A stretch of 64,000 bases of DNA from Hyphomicrobiaceae bacterium (lineage in GTDB: Bacteria; Pseudomonadota; Alphaproteobacteria; Rhizobiales; Devosiaceae). The position numbers and the translations under genes are program-made. Where the stretch lies: positions 130,936 to 194,935 of the forward strand of contig JACKJG010000008.1 in NCBI GenBank assembly GCA_020638065.1, read 5' to 3'. The notes beneath the pieces were generated by a model, which saw only the letters and a program-made list of their open reading frames with translations, did not search any database and was not told the origin of the DNA. Shown one piece after another: positions 16,093 through 24,940 of the stretch; position 1 is the first letter of the stretch, and every line of letters begins with the position of its first letter.

Positions 16093-18834
16093 ATGGACGA
16101 TCTGCTTGCGGAATTTCTGACCGAGACGTTCGAAAACCTCGAAGTCGTCGATAGCGAACTTGTGCGCTTCGAGCGGGAGCCGAACAATGCCGACATCCTC
16201 GGCAACGTTTTCCGCCTGGTGCACACGATCAAGGGAACGTGCGGATTTCTTGGTCTGCCGCGGCTCGAAAAGCTGGCACATGCCGCTGAAACCCTGATGG
16301 GCCATTACCGGGACGGCGCAGCCGTGACCGACGATGGCGTCACGGAAATCCTCAAAAGCATCGACCGGATTAAATCGATCCTCGCCGCGCTGGAAGAAAC
16401 GCAGGAGGAGCCGGGCGGAGACGATCAGGACCTGATCGATGTGTTGCTGCTGCTGGCCGAGGTGACCGGCTCCATTTCCGAATTGCCGGGCGCCGACGCG
16501 GCAGACGCCGCGCTGGAGGTTGACGAGTTTCCGGACGAAATGCCTGAAGCACCGGCAATTGTGGCGGCAATGGATGGTGCTGAAGGGGATGAGGGCGAAA
16601 TGGACCTCAGCGCCGGACCGATGGGCCGTCCTTTGAAGCCGGGTGAAGTGTCACTGGCCGAACTCGAAGCGGCCTTCGCAAACGCCGAGGGCCCCGATCT
16701 TGAGCTGCTTCCGAAAGGCGATCCGGTGGCGGAGACGGGGCAGAATGCTCCAGCCGGCGGGTGCAGCGAGAAATCCGTTGCCAACCAGACGATCCGGGTC
16801 AACGTGCAGACGATTGAAGGCCTGATGAACATGGTCTCGGAACTGGTGCTTACGCGAAACCAGTTGCTCGAAATATCACGGCGCCACGCGGACAGTGAAT
16901 TCAACACGCCTTTGCAGAGGCTTTCGAACGTTACAGCGGAACTGCAGGAAGGGGTGATGCAGACCCGCATGCAGCCGATCGGCAATGCCTGGGGCAAGCT
17001 GCCGCGCATCGTGCGGGACCTGTCACACGAATTGGGTAAGCCGTTTGACCTGCAAATGAGCGGTGCGGAAACCGAACTTGACCGGCAGGTGCTTGAACTG
17101 ATCCGGGACCCGCTGACGCATATGGTGCGCAATTCGGCGGATCACGGCATCGAAGCGCCCGAGGAGCGGCGCAAGGCAGGCAAGGCGGAAACGGGAACGA
17201 TCAGGGTTTCCGCATTTCACGAAGGCGGGCAAATCATCATCGAGATTGCCGACGACGGCAAAGGCCTGAACACGGCGCGGCTCAAGGAAAAGGCGCTCGG
17301 CAAAGGCATCGTGAGTGCCGCAGAGCTCGATGCAATGTCGGACGCGCAGGTTCACAAACTGATATTTCATCCCGGATTTTCGACGGCGGAAAAGGTGACT
17401 TCGGTTTCCGGCCGTGGCGTCGGCATGGACGTGGTGCGCACCAATATCGAACTCATCGGCGGATCGATCGATCTGCAATCGGTCGAGGGACAAGGAACGA
17501 TTGTGCGGATCAAGATCCCGCTGACACTAGCCATCATCCCGGCACTGATCATCGCCGCCGGTGGCAGCCGGTTTGCCATTCCGCAATTGGCTGTGACCGA
17601 ACTGGTCCGGGCCAGCGCTGCCGGCCCCAACCGAATCGAGATGTTGAAGGATGCGGAAGTCCTGAGGTTGAGGCATACGCTCTTGCCGATCGTCCGGCTC
17701 AAGAATCTGCTCCGGCTGCAGCAAGAGGGCGGTGCGCCGGACGCTTCGCCCAAAAGGTCATCAAGCGAATTTGTCGTTGTTATCAAGGTAGGAGCGCAGA
17801 CGTTTGGACTGGTTGTCGACGAGGTTTTCCATACCGAGGAAATCGTGGTGAAGCCGGTTTCCGGCATGCTCAAGGATGTATCGATGTTCTCGGGCAATAC
17901 GATCATGGGCGATGGGTCCGTGATCATGATCCTCGATCCGAACGGTGTCGCGCAGGCGGTCGGTCCAATGCGGCTCGATGAGCGCAATGATGCTGAGACG
18001 CCGGACAGCGAAAGTGATGATGCGCGCCTGTCGCTTCTGCTGTTCGAAGCGGGTGGGGACGGACCCAAGGGCGTTCCGCTGTCGCTGGTGACGCGCCTCG
18101 AGGAATTTGACGTTTCCCAGATCGAGCGCAACGGGAACCGGATGATGGTGCAATATCGGGGGCGGTTGATGCCACTTGTGCCGGTGGACGAGGGTATGAC
18201 ACCCGCCGAAAGCGGTCAGTTGCCGATGTTGGTTTTCTCCGAAGGCCAGCGATCCTTGGGGCTGGTGGTCGATAGGATCATCGACATTGTCGAGGATCGG
18301 CTTGACCTGCAGGTGCAGTCGGAGCGTGAGGGCTTTCAGGGTAGCGCCATCATTGCGGGCAAGGCGACCGAGATCATCGATGTGGGCTATTTTCTTCCGA
18401 AAGCCTATGCCGACTGGTTCGAGCGCAGGGCGCAAGCGGGCACCGCGCCGGCCCGGCTTCTTTACGCGGAGGATTCCGCTTTTTTCCGCAACATGATCGT
18501 ACCGGTTCTGATGGGCGCAGGCTATGAGCTCAAGGTCGTCGAAGACGGATTCGACGCCTATGAGTTGATCAGGGCTGGCGAACGGTTCGATGCCATCGTG
18601 ACCGATATTGAAATGCCGAACATGGATGGGTTCACGCTTGCGAAAATGGTGCGGGACAACCCACCGACGGCGCAATTGCCGATCATCGCCCTATCTGCAT
18701 TTGTCGGGCCGGAGGCGGACGCAAGGGCGGCCGAAATCGGGATCAATGCCTATATCGCCAAGTTTGACCGCTCGCGGCTCATCGAAATCATCCGCAACGA
18801 GGTGCGGGCCGGCCAGATGGAGATCGCAGCATGA
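16093..18834 (+). CDS. cheA: Chemotaxis hybrid histidine kinase CheA with C-terminal receiver
   Basis: Kinase of the chemoreceptor array; phosphorylates CheY and CheB. About 913 residues in this order: Hpt domain (FRLVHTIKGTCGF, phospho-His44), an acidic linker, dimerisation helices (QTIEGLMNMVSELVLTRNQL), the HATPase with N-box MVRNSADHGIE and G-box SVSGRGVGMDVV, two CheW-like domains in tandem (about residues 470-600 and 630-785), and a receiver (LLYAEDSAFFRNM, then IVTDIEMPNMDGF). The usual CheA has one CheW-like domain and no receiver. The start at MDDLLAEFLTETFE is where the Hpt begins; an upstream GTG would add only six residues. It overlaps cheW by four bases. Confidence 0.94.
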   Translation: MDDLLAEFLTETFENLEVVDSELVRFEREPNNADILGNVFRLVHTIKGTCGFLGLPRLEKLAHAAETLMGHYRDGAAVTDDGVTEILKSIDRIKSILAALEETQEEPGGDDQDLIDVLLLLAEVTGSISELPGADAADAALEVDEFPDEMPEAPAIVAAMDGAEGDEGEMDLSAGPMGRPLKPGEVSLAELEAAFANAEGPDLELLPKGDPVAETGQNAPAGGCSEKSVANQTIRVNVQTIEGLMNMVSELVLTRNQLLEISRRHADSEFNTPLQRLSNVTAELQEGVMQTRMQPIGNAWGKLPRIVRDLSHELGKPFDLQMSGAETELDRQVLELIRDPLTHMVRNSADHGIEAPEERRKAGKAETGTIRVSAFHEGGQIIIEIADDGKGLNTARLKEKALGKGIVSAAELDAMSDAQVHKLIFHPGFSTAEKVTSVSGRGVGMDVVRTNIELIGGSIDLQSVEGQGTIVRIKIPLTLAIIPALIIAAGGSRFAIPQLAVTELVRASAAGPNRIEMLKDAEVLRLRHTLLPIVRLKNLLRLQQEGGAPDASPKRSSSEFVVVIKVGAQTFGLVVDEVFHTEEIVVKPVSGMLKDVSMFSGNTIMGDGSVIMILDPNGVAQAVGPMRLDERNDAETPDSESDDARLSLLLFEAGGDGPKGVPLSLVTRLEEFDVSQIERNGNRMMVQYRGRLMPLVPVDEGMTPAESGQLPMLVFSEGQRSLGLVVDRIIDIVEDRLDLQVQSEREGFQGSAIIAGKATEIIDVGYFLPKAYADWFERRAQAGTAPARLLYAEDSAFFRNMIVPVLMGAGYELKVVEDGFDAYELIRAGERFDAIVTDIEMPNMDGFTLAKMVRDNPPTAQLPIIALSAFVGPEADARAAEIGINAYIAKFDRSRLIEIIRNEVRAGQMEIAA

Positions 18835-19307
18835 GCGCCGGTGGCGGCAGACAATATCGTGGCGGGCAGAGCCAGTATGTGACCATCCGGCTTGGCGGCC
18901 AGATGTTCGGGCTACCGATCGAGAAGGTTCAGGATGTCTTCATTCCGGACAATTTCACGCCGGTTCCGCTGTCCCGAAAGCAGATTGCCGGGGTGCTTAA
19001 TCTTCGCGGACGGATCGTGACGATGATCGACCTGGCGCACATTCTCGGCCTCAGTGCAGTCAACGCGACAAATGCGGAGCGGCCGGCGGCCGGTGTGCTG
19101 CACGCTAACGAATCATACGGACTTTTGACCGATAGTGTGGGCGAAGTCGTTACGCTCGCCGACCGGGAGATGGAGCCAAATCCGATCAATCTCGATGCGA
19201 GCTGGTCGGAGGTCAGTTCAGGCACATTCAAGCTGGACAACGAGCTGCCGGTCATACTGAACGTCGAAGCGCTGATCGAAAACCTGCTGCGTAAGGATGC
19301 GGCGTGA
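18831..19307 (+). CDS. cheW: Chemotaxis coupling protein
   Basis: Links chemoreceptors to CheA. The 158-residue protein is one CheW domain after a short Gly-rich start, with YVTIRLGGQMFGLPIEKVQDVF, then GVLNLRGRIVTMIDLAHILGL, the classic NLRG loop. Its ATG overlaps the cheA stop in ATGA, so it is translationally coupled. It is 24 bases ahead of cheY. Confidence 0.95.
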   Translation: MSAGGGRQYRGGQSQYVTIRLGGQMFGLPIEKVQDVFIPDNFTPVPLSRKQIAGVLNLRGRIVTMIDLAHILGLSAVNATNAERPAAGVLHANESYGLLTDSVGEVVTLADREMEPNPINLDASWSEVSSGTFKLDNELPVILNVEALIENLLRKDAA

Positions 19308-19331
19308 GGACCGAGTGGAAAGGAACGAGAC

Positions 19332-19697
19332 ATGCAATCCTGTCTGATCGTGGATGATTCCAGCGTTGTGCGCAAAGTTGCTCGGCGCATTCTGGAAGAC
19401 ATGGACATGGTGATCGACGAGGCCGAGGACGGCCAGGAAGCGTTCGAAAAATGTCAGGCTGAAATGCCCGATGTCATTTTGCTCGACTGGAACATGCCGG
19501 TGATGAGCGGGCTCGAATTCCTCAAACGGCTGCGTGCCTACGACGGCGGCCAGAAACCCAAAGTGGTGTTCTGCACCACCGAGAACGATGTCGGACATAT
19601 TGCCATGGCGATGAAGGCCGGCGCCAACGAATACATCATGAAACCGTTCGACCGCGAGATTGTCGAGTCGAAGTTTCAGGAAGTCGGACTGAGCTGA
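19332..19697 (+). CDS. cheY: Chemotaxis response regulator
   Basis: Single receiver domain that, when phosphorylated by CheA, acts on the flagellar motor switch (FliG and FliN are encoded in this window). 121 residues with the acidic pair in LIVDDSSVVRK, the phospho-acceptor Asp52 in VILLDWNMPVMSG, the Thr in VVFCTTEND and the conserved Lys in EYIMKPFDRE. No output domain. A small hairpin follows the stop directly, before cheB. Confidence 0.95.
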   Translation: MQSCLIVDDSSVVRKVARRILEDMDMVIDEAEDGQEAFEKCQAEMPDVILLDWNMPVMSGLEFLKRLRAYDGGQKPKVVFCTTENDVGHIAMAMKAGANEYIMKPFDREIVESKFQEVGLS

Positions 19698-19715
19698 GGG
19701 CGCTTATGGCGCCCT
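19697..19715 (+). other. Intercistronic hairpin between cheY and cheB
   Basis: AGGGCGC-TTATG-GCGCCCT forms a perfect seven-base GC-rich stem beginning at the last base of cheY. There is no T-run after it, so it is more likely an RNA-processing or partial read-through element than a full terminator. Confidence 0.45.
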
Positions 19716-19782
19716 TGAGCTGAACCGATAACCGATCGGGCATCTGCCCGGGAAGGTTCCTCAACACATCTGGAGGTGCGCC

Positions 19783-20910
19783 ATGGGCGCAGTGCGTCAG
19801 CACGCGGGTCAGCCCGTGCGGACAAAGGTCATGCTCGTCGAGGATTCCGCTGTGGTGCGCGGCATGATGCGCAACTGGCTCGAACATCTCGACGGGGTTG
19901 CGGTGGTTGCTACAGCGCAAAACGGACAGATCGCAATCGACATGGTCGGGGCCGCCGCGCCCGACATCATCATTCTCGATATCGAGATGCCGGTCATGGA
20001 CGGGATCACCGCGCTGCCACAATTGCTGCGGGCGGCGCCCCAGGCCAAGATCGTCATGGCGTCGACGCTGACCGACCGCAATGCGCAAATCTCGCTCAAG
20101 GCATTGCAGCTTGGAGCGACCGATTACATTGCCAAACCATCATTCGCTCGCGACGGGAACTCTGCGCGCGACGAGTTCAAGGTGGAACTCCTGCGCAAGA
20201 TCAAGGGTCTGAGTGGTCCGGCGCATCAGGTTCAGTCAACGCGATCTCCTGCGCCCGACGCCGGCTGGATGCCGATTCCCGCGCCCGGCACACACTTCTC
20301 CCTGCGGAAACTGTCCGCCACGCCTCCGCGCATCCTGCTGTTCGGTTCTTCAACAGGCGGTCCAGCGGCTCTGACCAGGGTATTTGAAGCGCTTCGTGGC
20401 AAGCTCTCGCGGTTTCCGGTGCTGGTGGTGCAGCATATGCCAGCAACGTTCACCCGGCTTCTGGCGGAAAAACTGAGCGCGGCGGCGGAGATCGAGGGCG
20501 CCGAGGCGGTGGCGAACGAGCCATTGTTGCCCGGCCGGCTCTATGTCGCACCGGGCGGGCAACACATGAGGCTTCAAAGGGTTGGTGCGGATATTCGGAT
20601 CGCCCTCGACGGTGGGCCGCCCATCAATCACAGCCGTCCTGCGGTCGACCCGATGTTCGAAAGTGCGGCACAGATTTTTGGCCCGGCCGTTCTGTCCGTG
20701 GTTCTGACGGGCATGGGGTCTGATGGCGCGCGTGGCGCCGTCGCCATCGCCGACCGGGGTGGCAGCGTGTTTGTACAGGACGAAGCGAGCAGCGTCGTCT
20801 GGGGAATGCCGGGGGCCACGGCCGCGATGGGTGCGGCGGCAGAAATCCTGCCGTTGGAGCAGATCGGGGTCCGGATTGCCAGTTTGATTGGGGCGAGGAG
20901 CAGCCGATGA
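19783..20910 (+). CDS. cheB: Chemoreceptor glutamate methylesterase/deamidase
   Basis: Removes methyl groups from receptor glutamates for adaptation. The 375-residue protein has a receiver (VMLVEDSAVVRGMM, phospho-Asp66 in IIILDIEMPVMDG), a linker of about 40 residues, and the catalytic domain with the triad Ser in GSSTGGPAAL, His in LVVQHMPATFT and Asp in LTGMGSDGARG. The start ATG at 19783 follows a GGAGG ribosome site. Its end overlaps the cheR start by four bases. Confidence 0.95.
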   Translation: MGAVRQHAGQPVRTKVMLVEDSAVVRGMMRNWLEHLDGVAVVATAQNGQIAIDMVGAAAPDIIILDIEMPVMDGITALPQLLRAAPQAKIVMASTLTDRNAQISLKALQLGATDYIAKPSFARDGNSARDEFKVELLRKIKGLSGPAHQVQSTRSPAPDAGWMPIPAPGTHFSLRKLSATPPRILLFGSSTGGPAALTRVFEALRGKLSRFPVLVVQHMPATFTRLLAEKLSAAAEIEGAEAVANEPLLPGRLYVAPGGQHMRLQRVGADIRIALDGGPPINHSRPAVDPMFESAAQIFGPAVLSVVLTGMGSDGARGAVAIADRGGSVFVQDEASSVVWGMPGATAAMGAAAEILPLEQIGVRIASLIGARSSR

Positions 20911-21743
20911 ACGAACACGAAATGAAACTGATCAGCGATTTTGCGCTCAAGCAGTCCGGAATCGTGCTCAACGAGTCCAAGGCCTATCTCATCGAAAGCC
21001 GTCTGGGTTCAATTGCCGAAAAACACCGGTTCAATTCGATTGCCGCTTTGGCGCGCGGGTTGGCGACGGCATCGATGGATTTGCAGCGAGACGTTATCGA
21101 CGCGCTGACCACGAACGAGACCTTCTTTTTTCGCGACAAGACTCCGTTCAACCTGTTTGAAGAGGTCATTCTGCCGACGCTGATTTCTACCCGTCCGCCC
21201 GGCAGCCGGATTCGTATCTGGTGTGCGGCGACGTCGACCGGGCAGGAGCCCTATTCACTGGCCATGCTGGTTCTGAAGCACAAACACCTGCTCGCCGGAC
21301 GAAGTGTCGACATCCTTGCGACCGACATTTCAGCGAGCGCGCTCGAACGGGCGCGCGAGGGGCTTTATTCCCAGTTCGAAGTGCAGCGTGGATTGCCGGT
21401 ACAAATGTTGATGGAGCATTTTGTGCAGGAGGGCAGCAATTGGCGCATCTCGAGGCAGGTGCGCGACATGGTCAGGTTCTCGGAACTCAACCTGATGACA
21501 CCGTTTCCCCAGGTGGGCGTTCAGGATGTGGTCTACTGTCGTAACGTATTGATCTACTTTAACAATGAGTCCAAGCGAAAGGTGCTGGATGGCCTGGCTG
21601 CGGTAACAAAGCCAGACGGATATCTGGTTCTTGGGGCGGCCGAAACGATGATCGGGCACACCGAGAAGTTCATGCGTGCTGACGGCCAACGCGGACTTTA
21701 TCAGCCTGCGCCGAGGGAAAGCGCTCTGCGTTTGCGGGCATGA
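20907..21743 (+). CDS. cheR: Chemoreceptor methyltransferase
   Basis: Methylates receptor glutamates with S-adenosylmethionine. 278 residues: an N-terminal helical domain, then the SAM-binding fold with IRIWCAATSTGQEPYSLAM, ILATDISASALERAREG and DVVYCRNVLIYF. The overlap with cheB (ATGA) implies coupled translation. No chemoreceptor gene lies in the cluster, so receptors must be encoded elsewhere. Confidence 0.95.
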   Translation: MNEHEMKLISDFALKQSGIVLNESKAYLIESRLGSIAEKHRFNSIAALARGLATASMDLQRDVIDALTTNETFFFRDKTPFNLFEEVILPTLISTRPPGSRIRIWCAATSTGQEPYSLAMLVLKHKHLLAGRSVDILATDISASALERAREGLYSQFEVQRGLPVQMLMEHFVQEGSNWRISRQVRDMVRFSELNLMTPFPQVGVQDVVYCRNVLIYFNNESKRKVLDGLAAVTKPDGYLVLGAAETMIGHTEKFMRADGQRGLYQPAPRESALRLRA

Positions 21744-21807
21744 GCGAACATTGACTTTTCGTTTCGCGATTGTCAGCCTTCAAATGCTTTGAAAGGCAGG
21801 GGACGAC

Positions 21808-22188
21808 ATGATGATCAAACAAATTGAGGCGCTGGCGCTTGCCGGCGTACTTGCATTGTCTGCGGCAAGCGCCGCGACGGCTTCCAACGTGGTTATGGCC
21901 AACACCGACTACAATTGCGCCTATGTGAACGAACACATGACGGAAGATCAGGCGCTTCGCTCGTTCATGATCGACTATACGTTCGGATTTGTGACCGGAA
22001 TGAATATACAGATGCTGCGGCAAGGTGAGCCGGGGTTCGACTTTTCCCTGATTGACTCGCCGATGTTGATCACCTGGACCGCCCAGGTCTGCAATGCCAA
22101 TCCGGACATGTCATATGCCGAGGCGGTGATGCGCATGTTCGATGTCATTCGCGCACAAGCGGCTCAGGGCCAGGGCGACGGCGGCTAG
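21808..22188 (+). CDS. Small secreted protein, function unknown
   Basis: 126 residues with a signal peptide (IEALALAGVLALSAASAATA) and a mature part of about 100 residues. Two cysteines (CAYVNEHMT and VCNANPDMSYAEAV) could form a disulfide. The pattern of a small periplasmic helical protein with one Cys pair resembles HdeA-like or Rap1a-like proteins, but I would not name it. A ribosome site (GCAGGGG) precedes the double ATG. It lies alone between cheR and the protease gene. Confidence 0.65.
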   Translation: MMIKQIEALALAGVLALSAASAATASNVVMANTDYNCAYVNEHMTEDQALRSFMIDYTFGFVTGMNIQMLRQGEPGFDFSLIDSPMLITWTAQVCNANPDMSYAEAVMRMFDVIRAQAAQGQGDGG

Positions 22189-22343
22189 GGGACCGGGCCG
22201 ATTTACGGCTGACGCCGTTCCTGACGTCCGGACCGGCTTCATTCGGTCAAGTTTGCATCATATTGTGACGGCCGAATCAAACCGGCCGCAGAATCTCTGT
22301 GCTTCAACCGCAGAGGATCCGGATTCTGGCGCATTAAGCTTGG

Positions 22344-23720
22344 ATGGTGTGGATGGCCTTGGCCTACGAAGACAAGACGAGCACGTCTCAGACAAACAGT
22401 ATCAAGAACAACGCGTTCCTGTCGGGGCTGGCCTTCAAGTACAGCTCCGGCTTTTCCATATGGAGCACCTTCAATCTGACCTACGATTTGAACGTGGGGC
22501 AAAAACCGCCGGGCGAGAAGGCAGGGACCTGGTCTAGCGGCCTGCAGGACGCCATTCATCTGGCGATTGCTGACGTGAGCAGCGTCTGCAAGGCAACCTT
22601 CACGGAAGTTGATGGTAGTGCGGACGTCGAATTCTGGTCGTATAGCGCCAATGACGACTATCTGGGATATTCCTGGGCCATCACCGATGCGGCCAATCGG
22701 GGGGTGTATGTCAATTCCAAGTCCGCGGATTCCGGTCTTGAATTCGCCTATGGCAGCTATGACTACATCACGGTCATACACGAATTTCTGCACAATATGG
22801 GCCTGGCCCATCCGCATGATTCCTATGCCAAATTTCCAGGTGTGAAGGGCTCAGGCACGCTCGGGGACTACAAACTCAACCAGAATGTCTACACGGTGAT
22901 GAGCTACAACGATGCGGCAGGGCTGAAGACCGCGAGCGGAGTTGAAACGACGGGCTGGACACCGGACAGCTATGGATATGGTGTGCTTGGGGCCTTCGAC
23001 ATCGCCATGCTTCAGAAGCTTTATGGTGCCAACAAGACCTACAATACCGGCAACGACACCTATTATTTGCCGAAGTCCGACAAGGCAGGCACCTTTTACA
23101 AGGCAATCTGGGACGCGGGCGGCACGGACACGTTCCAGTTCAATGGCAGCCAAGATGCAGTGATTGACCTTCGTCCGGCGACGCTCAAGCTCGCCGACAA
23201 GGAAAGGGCGGGTGGTGCACTTTCCTCCGCTGATGGCGTGCATGGCGGTTTCACGATCGCAAAGGGCACGATCATCGAGAATGCTACCGGCGGTTCGGGC
23301 GACGACAGCCTGATCGGCAATGGTTCTGCCAACAAACTTCTGGGCCGGGGTGGTGCCGACGATCTAACCGGCCGCAACGGCAAGGACATTCTGGTTGGTG
23401 GGAACGGCATGGACACACTTCGCGGCGGGGCCGATGCGGATGTACTGAAAGGGCAGAAAGGCGACGATCAGCTTTTCGGCAATGGCGGCCCCGACAAGTT
23501 CGTGTTCAGCAATAACGGGTCGACGGATGTCGTCCATGATTTTGCCGACGGTTCGGACCGGCTGAAGCTAATCGGATTTGGATTTGTCGACGAAGACGAT
23601 GCCTTGCAGCACTTCGACGCGATGGGCGCGAACGGGGTCGAGTTCCTGTTCCAGGGAACCGTGATCGAGGTTTATGGCGTTGACAAGGCTCATCTCGACG
23701 CGACGGACCTGATCGTCTGA
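22344..23720 (+). CDS. Serralysin-type (M10) zinc metalloprotease with RTX C-terminus
   Basis: About 458 residues. The catalytic part has the zinc motif HEFLHNMGLAHP with His146, Glu147, His150 and His156, and the Met-turn TVMSYND further on, both expected for the metzincin M10 family. The RTX part (about 310-390) has a handful of GGxGxDxL repeats (RGGADDLTG, GGNGMDTLRGG) and the cap KFVFSNNGSTDVVHDFADG. It ends HLDATDLIV, a type I secretion signal. There is no Sec signal, as is normal for serralysins. The start is uncertain between the first codon and the ATG nine bases downstream. Substrate unknown; serralysins degrade outside proteins. Confidence 0.87.
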   Translation: MVWMALAYEDKTSTSQTNSIKNNAFLSGLAFKYSSGFSIWSTFNLTYDLNVGQKPPGEKAGTWSSGLQDAIHLAIADVSSVCKATFTEVDGSADVEFWSYSANDDYLGYSWAITDAANRGVYVNSKSADSGLEFAYGSYDYITVIHEFLHNMGLAHPHDSYAKFPGVKGSGTLGDYKLNQNVYTVMSYNDAAGLKTASGVETTGWTPDSYGYGVLGAFDIAMLQKLYGANKTYNTGNDTYYLPKSDKAGTFYKAIWDAGGTDTFQFNGSQDAVIDLRPATLKLADKERAGGALSSADGVHGGFTIAKGTIIENATGGSGDDSLIGNGSANKLLGRGGADDLTGRNGKDILVGGNGMDTLRGGADADVLKGQKGDDQLFGNGGPDKFVFSNNGSTDVVHDFADGSDRLKLIGFGFVDEDDALQHFDAMGANGVEFLFQGTVIEVYGVDKAHLDATDLIV

Positions 23721-23778
23721 GCCTGTCCCTTTTTCGGACCGCGCGGTTTTGCGAACCGAATTGACTGCAATTCACGAA

Positions 23779-23804
23779 CAAAAAACCCCGCCGAGGCGGG
23801 GTTC
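23779..23804 (-). terminator. Intrinsic terminator of ctrA
   Basis: Read on the minus strand: AACCCCGCC-TC-GGCGGGG followed by TTTTTTG. The seven-base GC stem, extended by A-T pairs, and the T-run 25 bases after the ctrA stop are textbook. On the plus strand it may also stop read-through from the protease gene, but there the T-run is absent. Confidence 0.88.
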
Positions 23805-23828
23805 TGAATTTGGATCTTGCCGGAGCAA

Positions 23829-24530
23829 TCAGGCGGACTGAGCGATCTCGCTCTCGTCCGGCTCGCGCAGCACATAGCCGCGGCCCCAGACGGTTTCGAT
23901 GTAATTCGTTCCGCCGGTCGCCACGGAGAGTTTCTTGCGCAGCTTGCAGATGAAAACGTCGATGATCTTGAGTTCGGGCTCGTCCATGCCACCGTAAAGG
24001 TGATTGAGGAACATTTCCTTGGTCAGTGTGGTGCCCTTGCGCAGCGAGAGCAGCTCGAGCATCTGATATTCCTTGCCGGTCAGATGAACGCGCTGGCCTG
24101 CGACTTCGACGGTCTTGGTGTCGAGGTTGACCGAGAGATCTCCGGTCTGGATGACCGATTGTGCGTGGCCTTTGGAGCGGCGGACGATGGCGTGAATGCG
24201 TGCAACCAACTCGTCCTTGTGGAATGGCTTGGTCATGTAGTCGTCGGCACCGAAGCCGAGGCCGCGAACCTTGTCCTCGATACCGGCAAGGCCCGACAGA
24301 ATAAGAATGGGTGTCTGGATTTTCGCGACCCGGAGGGAGCGAAGGACCTCATAACCGCTCATGTCCGGCAGGTTGAGGTCCAAAAGTATAATATCGTAGT
24401 CGTAGAGCTTGCCCAGATCGACGCCTTCTTCACCCAGATCGGTGGTGTAGACGTTGAAGCTCTCGGACTTAAGCATCAGCTCAATGCTTTGTGCAGTTGC
24501 GCTGTCGTCCTCAATCAAGAGTACCCGCAT
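23829..24530 (-). CDS. ctrA: Cell-cycle master response regulator CtrA
   Basis: OmpR-type transcription factor that controls the cell cycle, flagella and other polar functions in alphaproteobacteria. 233 residues: receiver with MRVLLIEDDSATAQSIELM, phospho-Asp51 in DIILLDLNLPDMSGYEVLR and the Lys in YMTKPFHKDEL; then a winged-helix domain with LTGKEYQMLELLSLRKG and IIDVFICKLRKKL, nearly invariant in CtrA. The end EIAQSA has small terminal residues, as expected for a ClpXP-recognised tail. It is transcribed away from fliI through a long spacer with clustered GANTC methylation sites. chpT and sciP, its activator and inhibitor, are in the same window. Confidence 0.97.
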   Translation of the reverse strand: MRVLLIEDDSATAQSIELMLKSESFNVYTTDLGEEGVDLGKLYDYDIILLDLNLPDMSGYEVLRSLRVAKIQTPILILSGLAGIEDKVRGLGFGADDYMTKPFHKDELVARIHAIVRRSKGHAQSVIQTGDLSVNLDTKTVEVAGQRVHLTGKEYQMLELLSLRKGTTLTKEMFLNHLYGGMDEPELKIIDVFICKLRKKLSVATGGTNYIETVWGRGYVLREPDESEIAQSA

Positions 24531-24829
24531 GACAATCCCCTTAAGTCGATCAGTTCCTTGCTGGAACCTTGGGAACCACCACCCATGCGCCGCGTGGTGA
24601 TCCGGTTTCCTACTGGATGCGATTCAGCCTACTGGCAATTAGTTAACAAAAGTTGATTCAGGTAGGCAATATGCGCATTTTGTTAAGTTATGAAACAGTT
24701 AAGTTGTTGATTTTACTAGGTTAATTTCGTTCATGCTTCTTAAGAAAATACTTTAAGAAAGAGTTTTATCCGACTCTTACGACTCTTGAAAATGCGGGTG
24801 GAAAAGTGGGTCAAGACGCGCGGATGCGT

Positions 24830-24845
24830 TTCAGAAAAAATTAAC
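24830..24845 (+). promoter_or_regulatory. CtrA-like box upstream of fliI (one mismatch)
   Basis: TTCA-N7-TTAAC, where the consensus is TTAA-N7-TTAAC; the right half is followed by a further C. It lies about 96-111 bases before the fliI start. Confidence 0.5.
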
Positions 24846-24872
24846 CCGATTGTCAGCCATAGGCGAACAAAA

Positions 24873-24887
24873 TTAACGATCAGTTAC
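24873..24887 (+). promoter_or_regulatory. CtrA-like box close to fliI (one mismatch)
   Basis: TTAA-CGATCAG-TTAC keeps the seven-base spacing and differs from the consensus at the last A. It lies 54-68 bases before the fliI ATG and 43 bases from the other box. Confidence 0.5.
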
Positions 24888-24940
24888 CATGGTGGCCGAA
24901 GTGATTCGGATTGCCGAACCCAAGCAGCGCGAGGAGCGGG

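Larger units (their letters stand above)
24531..24940. promoter_or_regulatory. ctrA-fliI divergent regulatory region with GANTC cluster
   Basis: This 410-base spacer holds no gene and is clearly more AT-rich than its surroundings. GANTC sites, the target of the CcrM methyltransferase, occur at 24621, 24655, 24772, 24781 and 24903, far denser than the one per 256 expected. TTAA half-sites recur (24643, 24683, 24699, 24721, 24740, 24753), and two near-complete CtrA boxes stand toward fliI. In Caulobacter the ctrA promoter is controlled by GANTC methylation and by CtrA itself; the same logic is inferred here. Confidence 0.7.

Noticed and set aside
24740..24756. TTAA-N9-TTAA as a CtrA box
   Set aside because: The spacing is nine bases instead of seven. 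It is counted only as half-sites.
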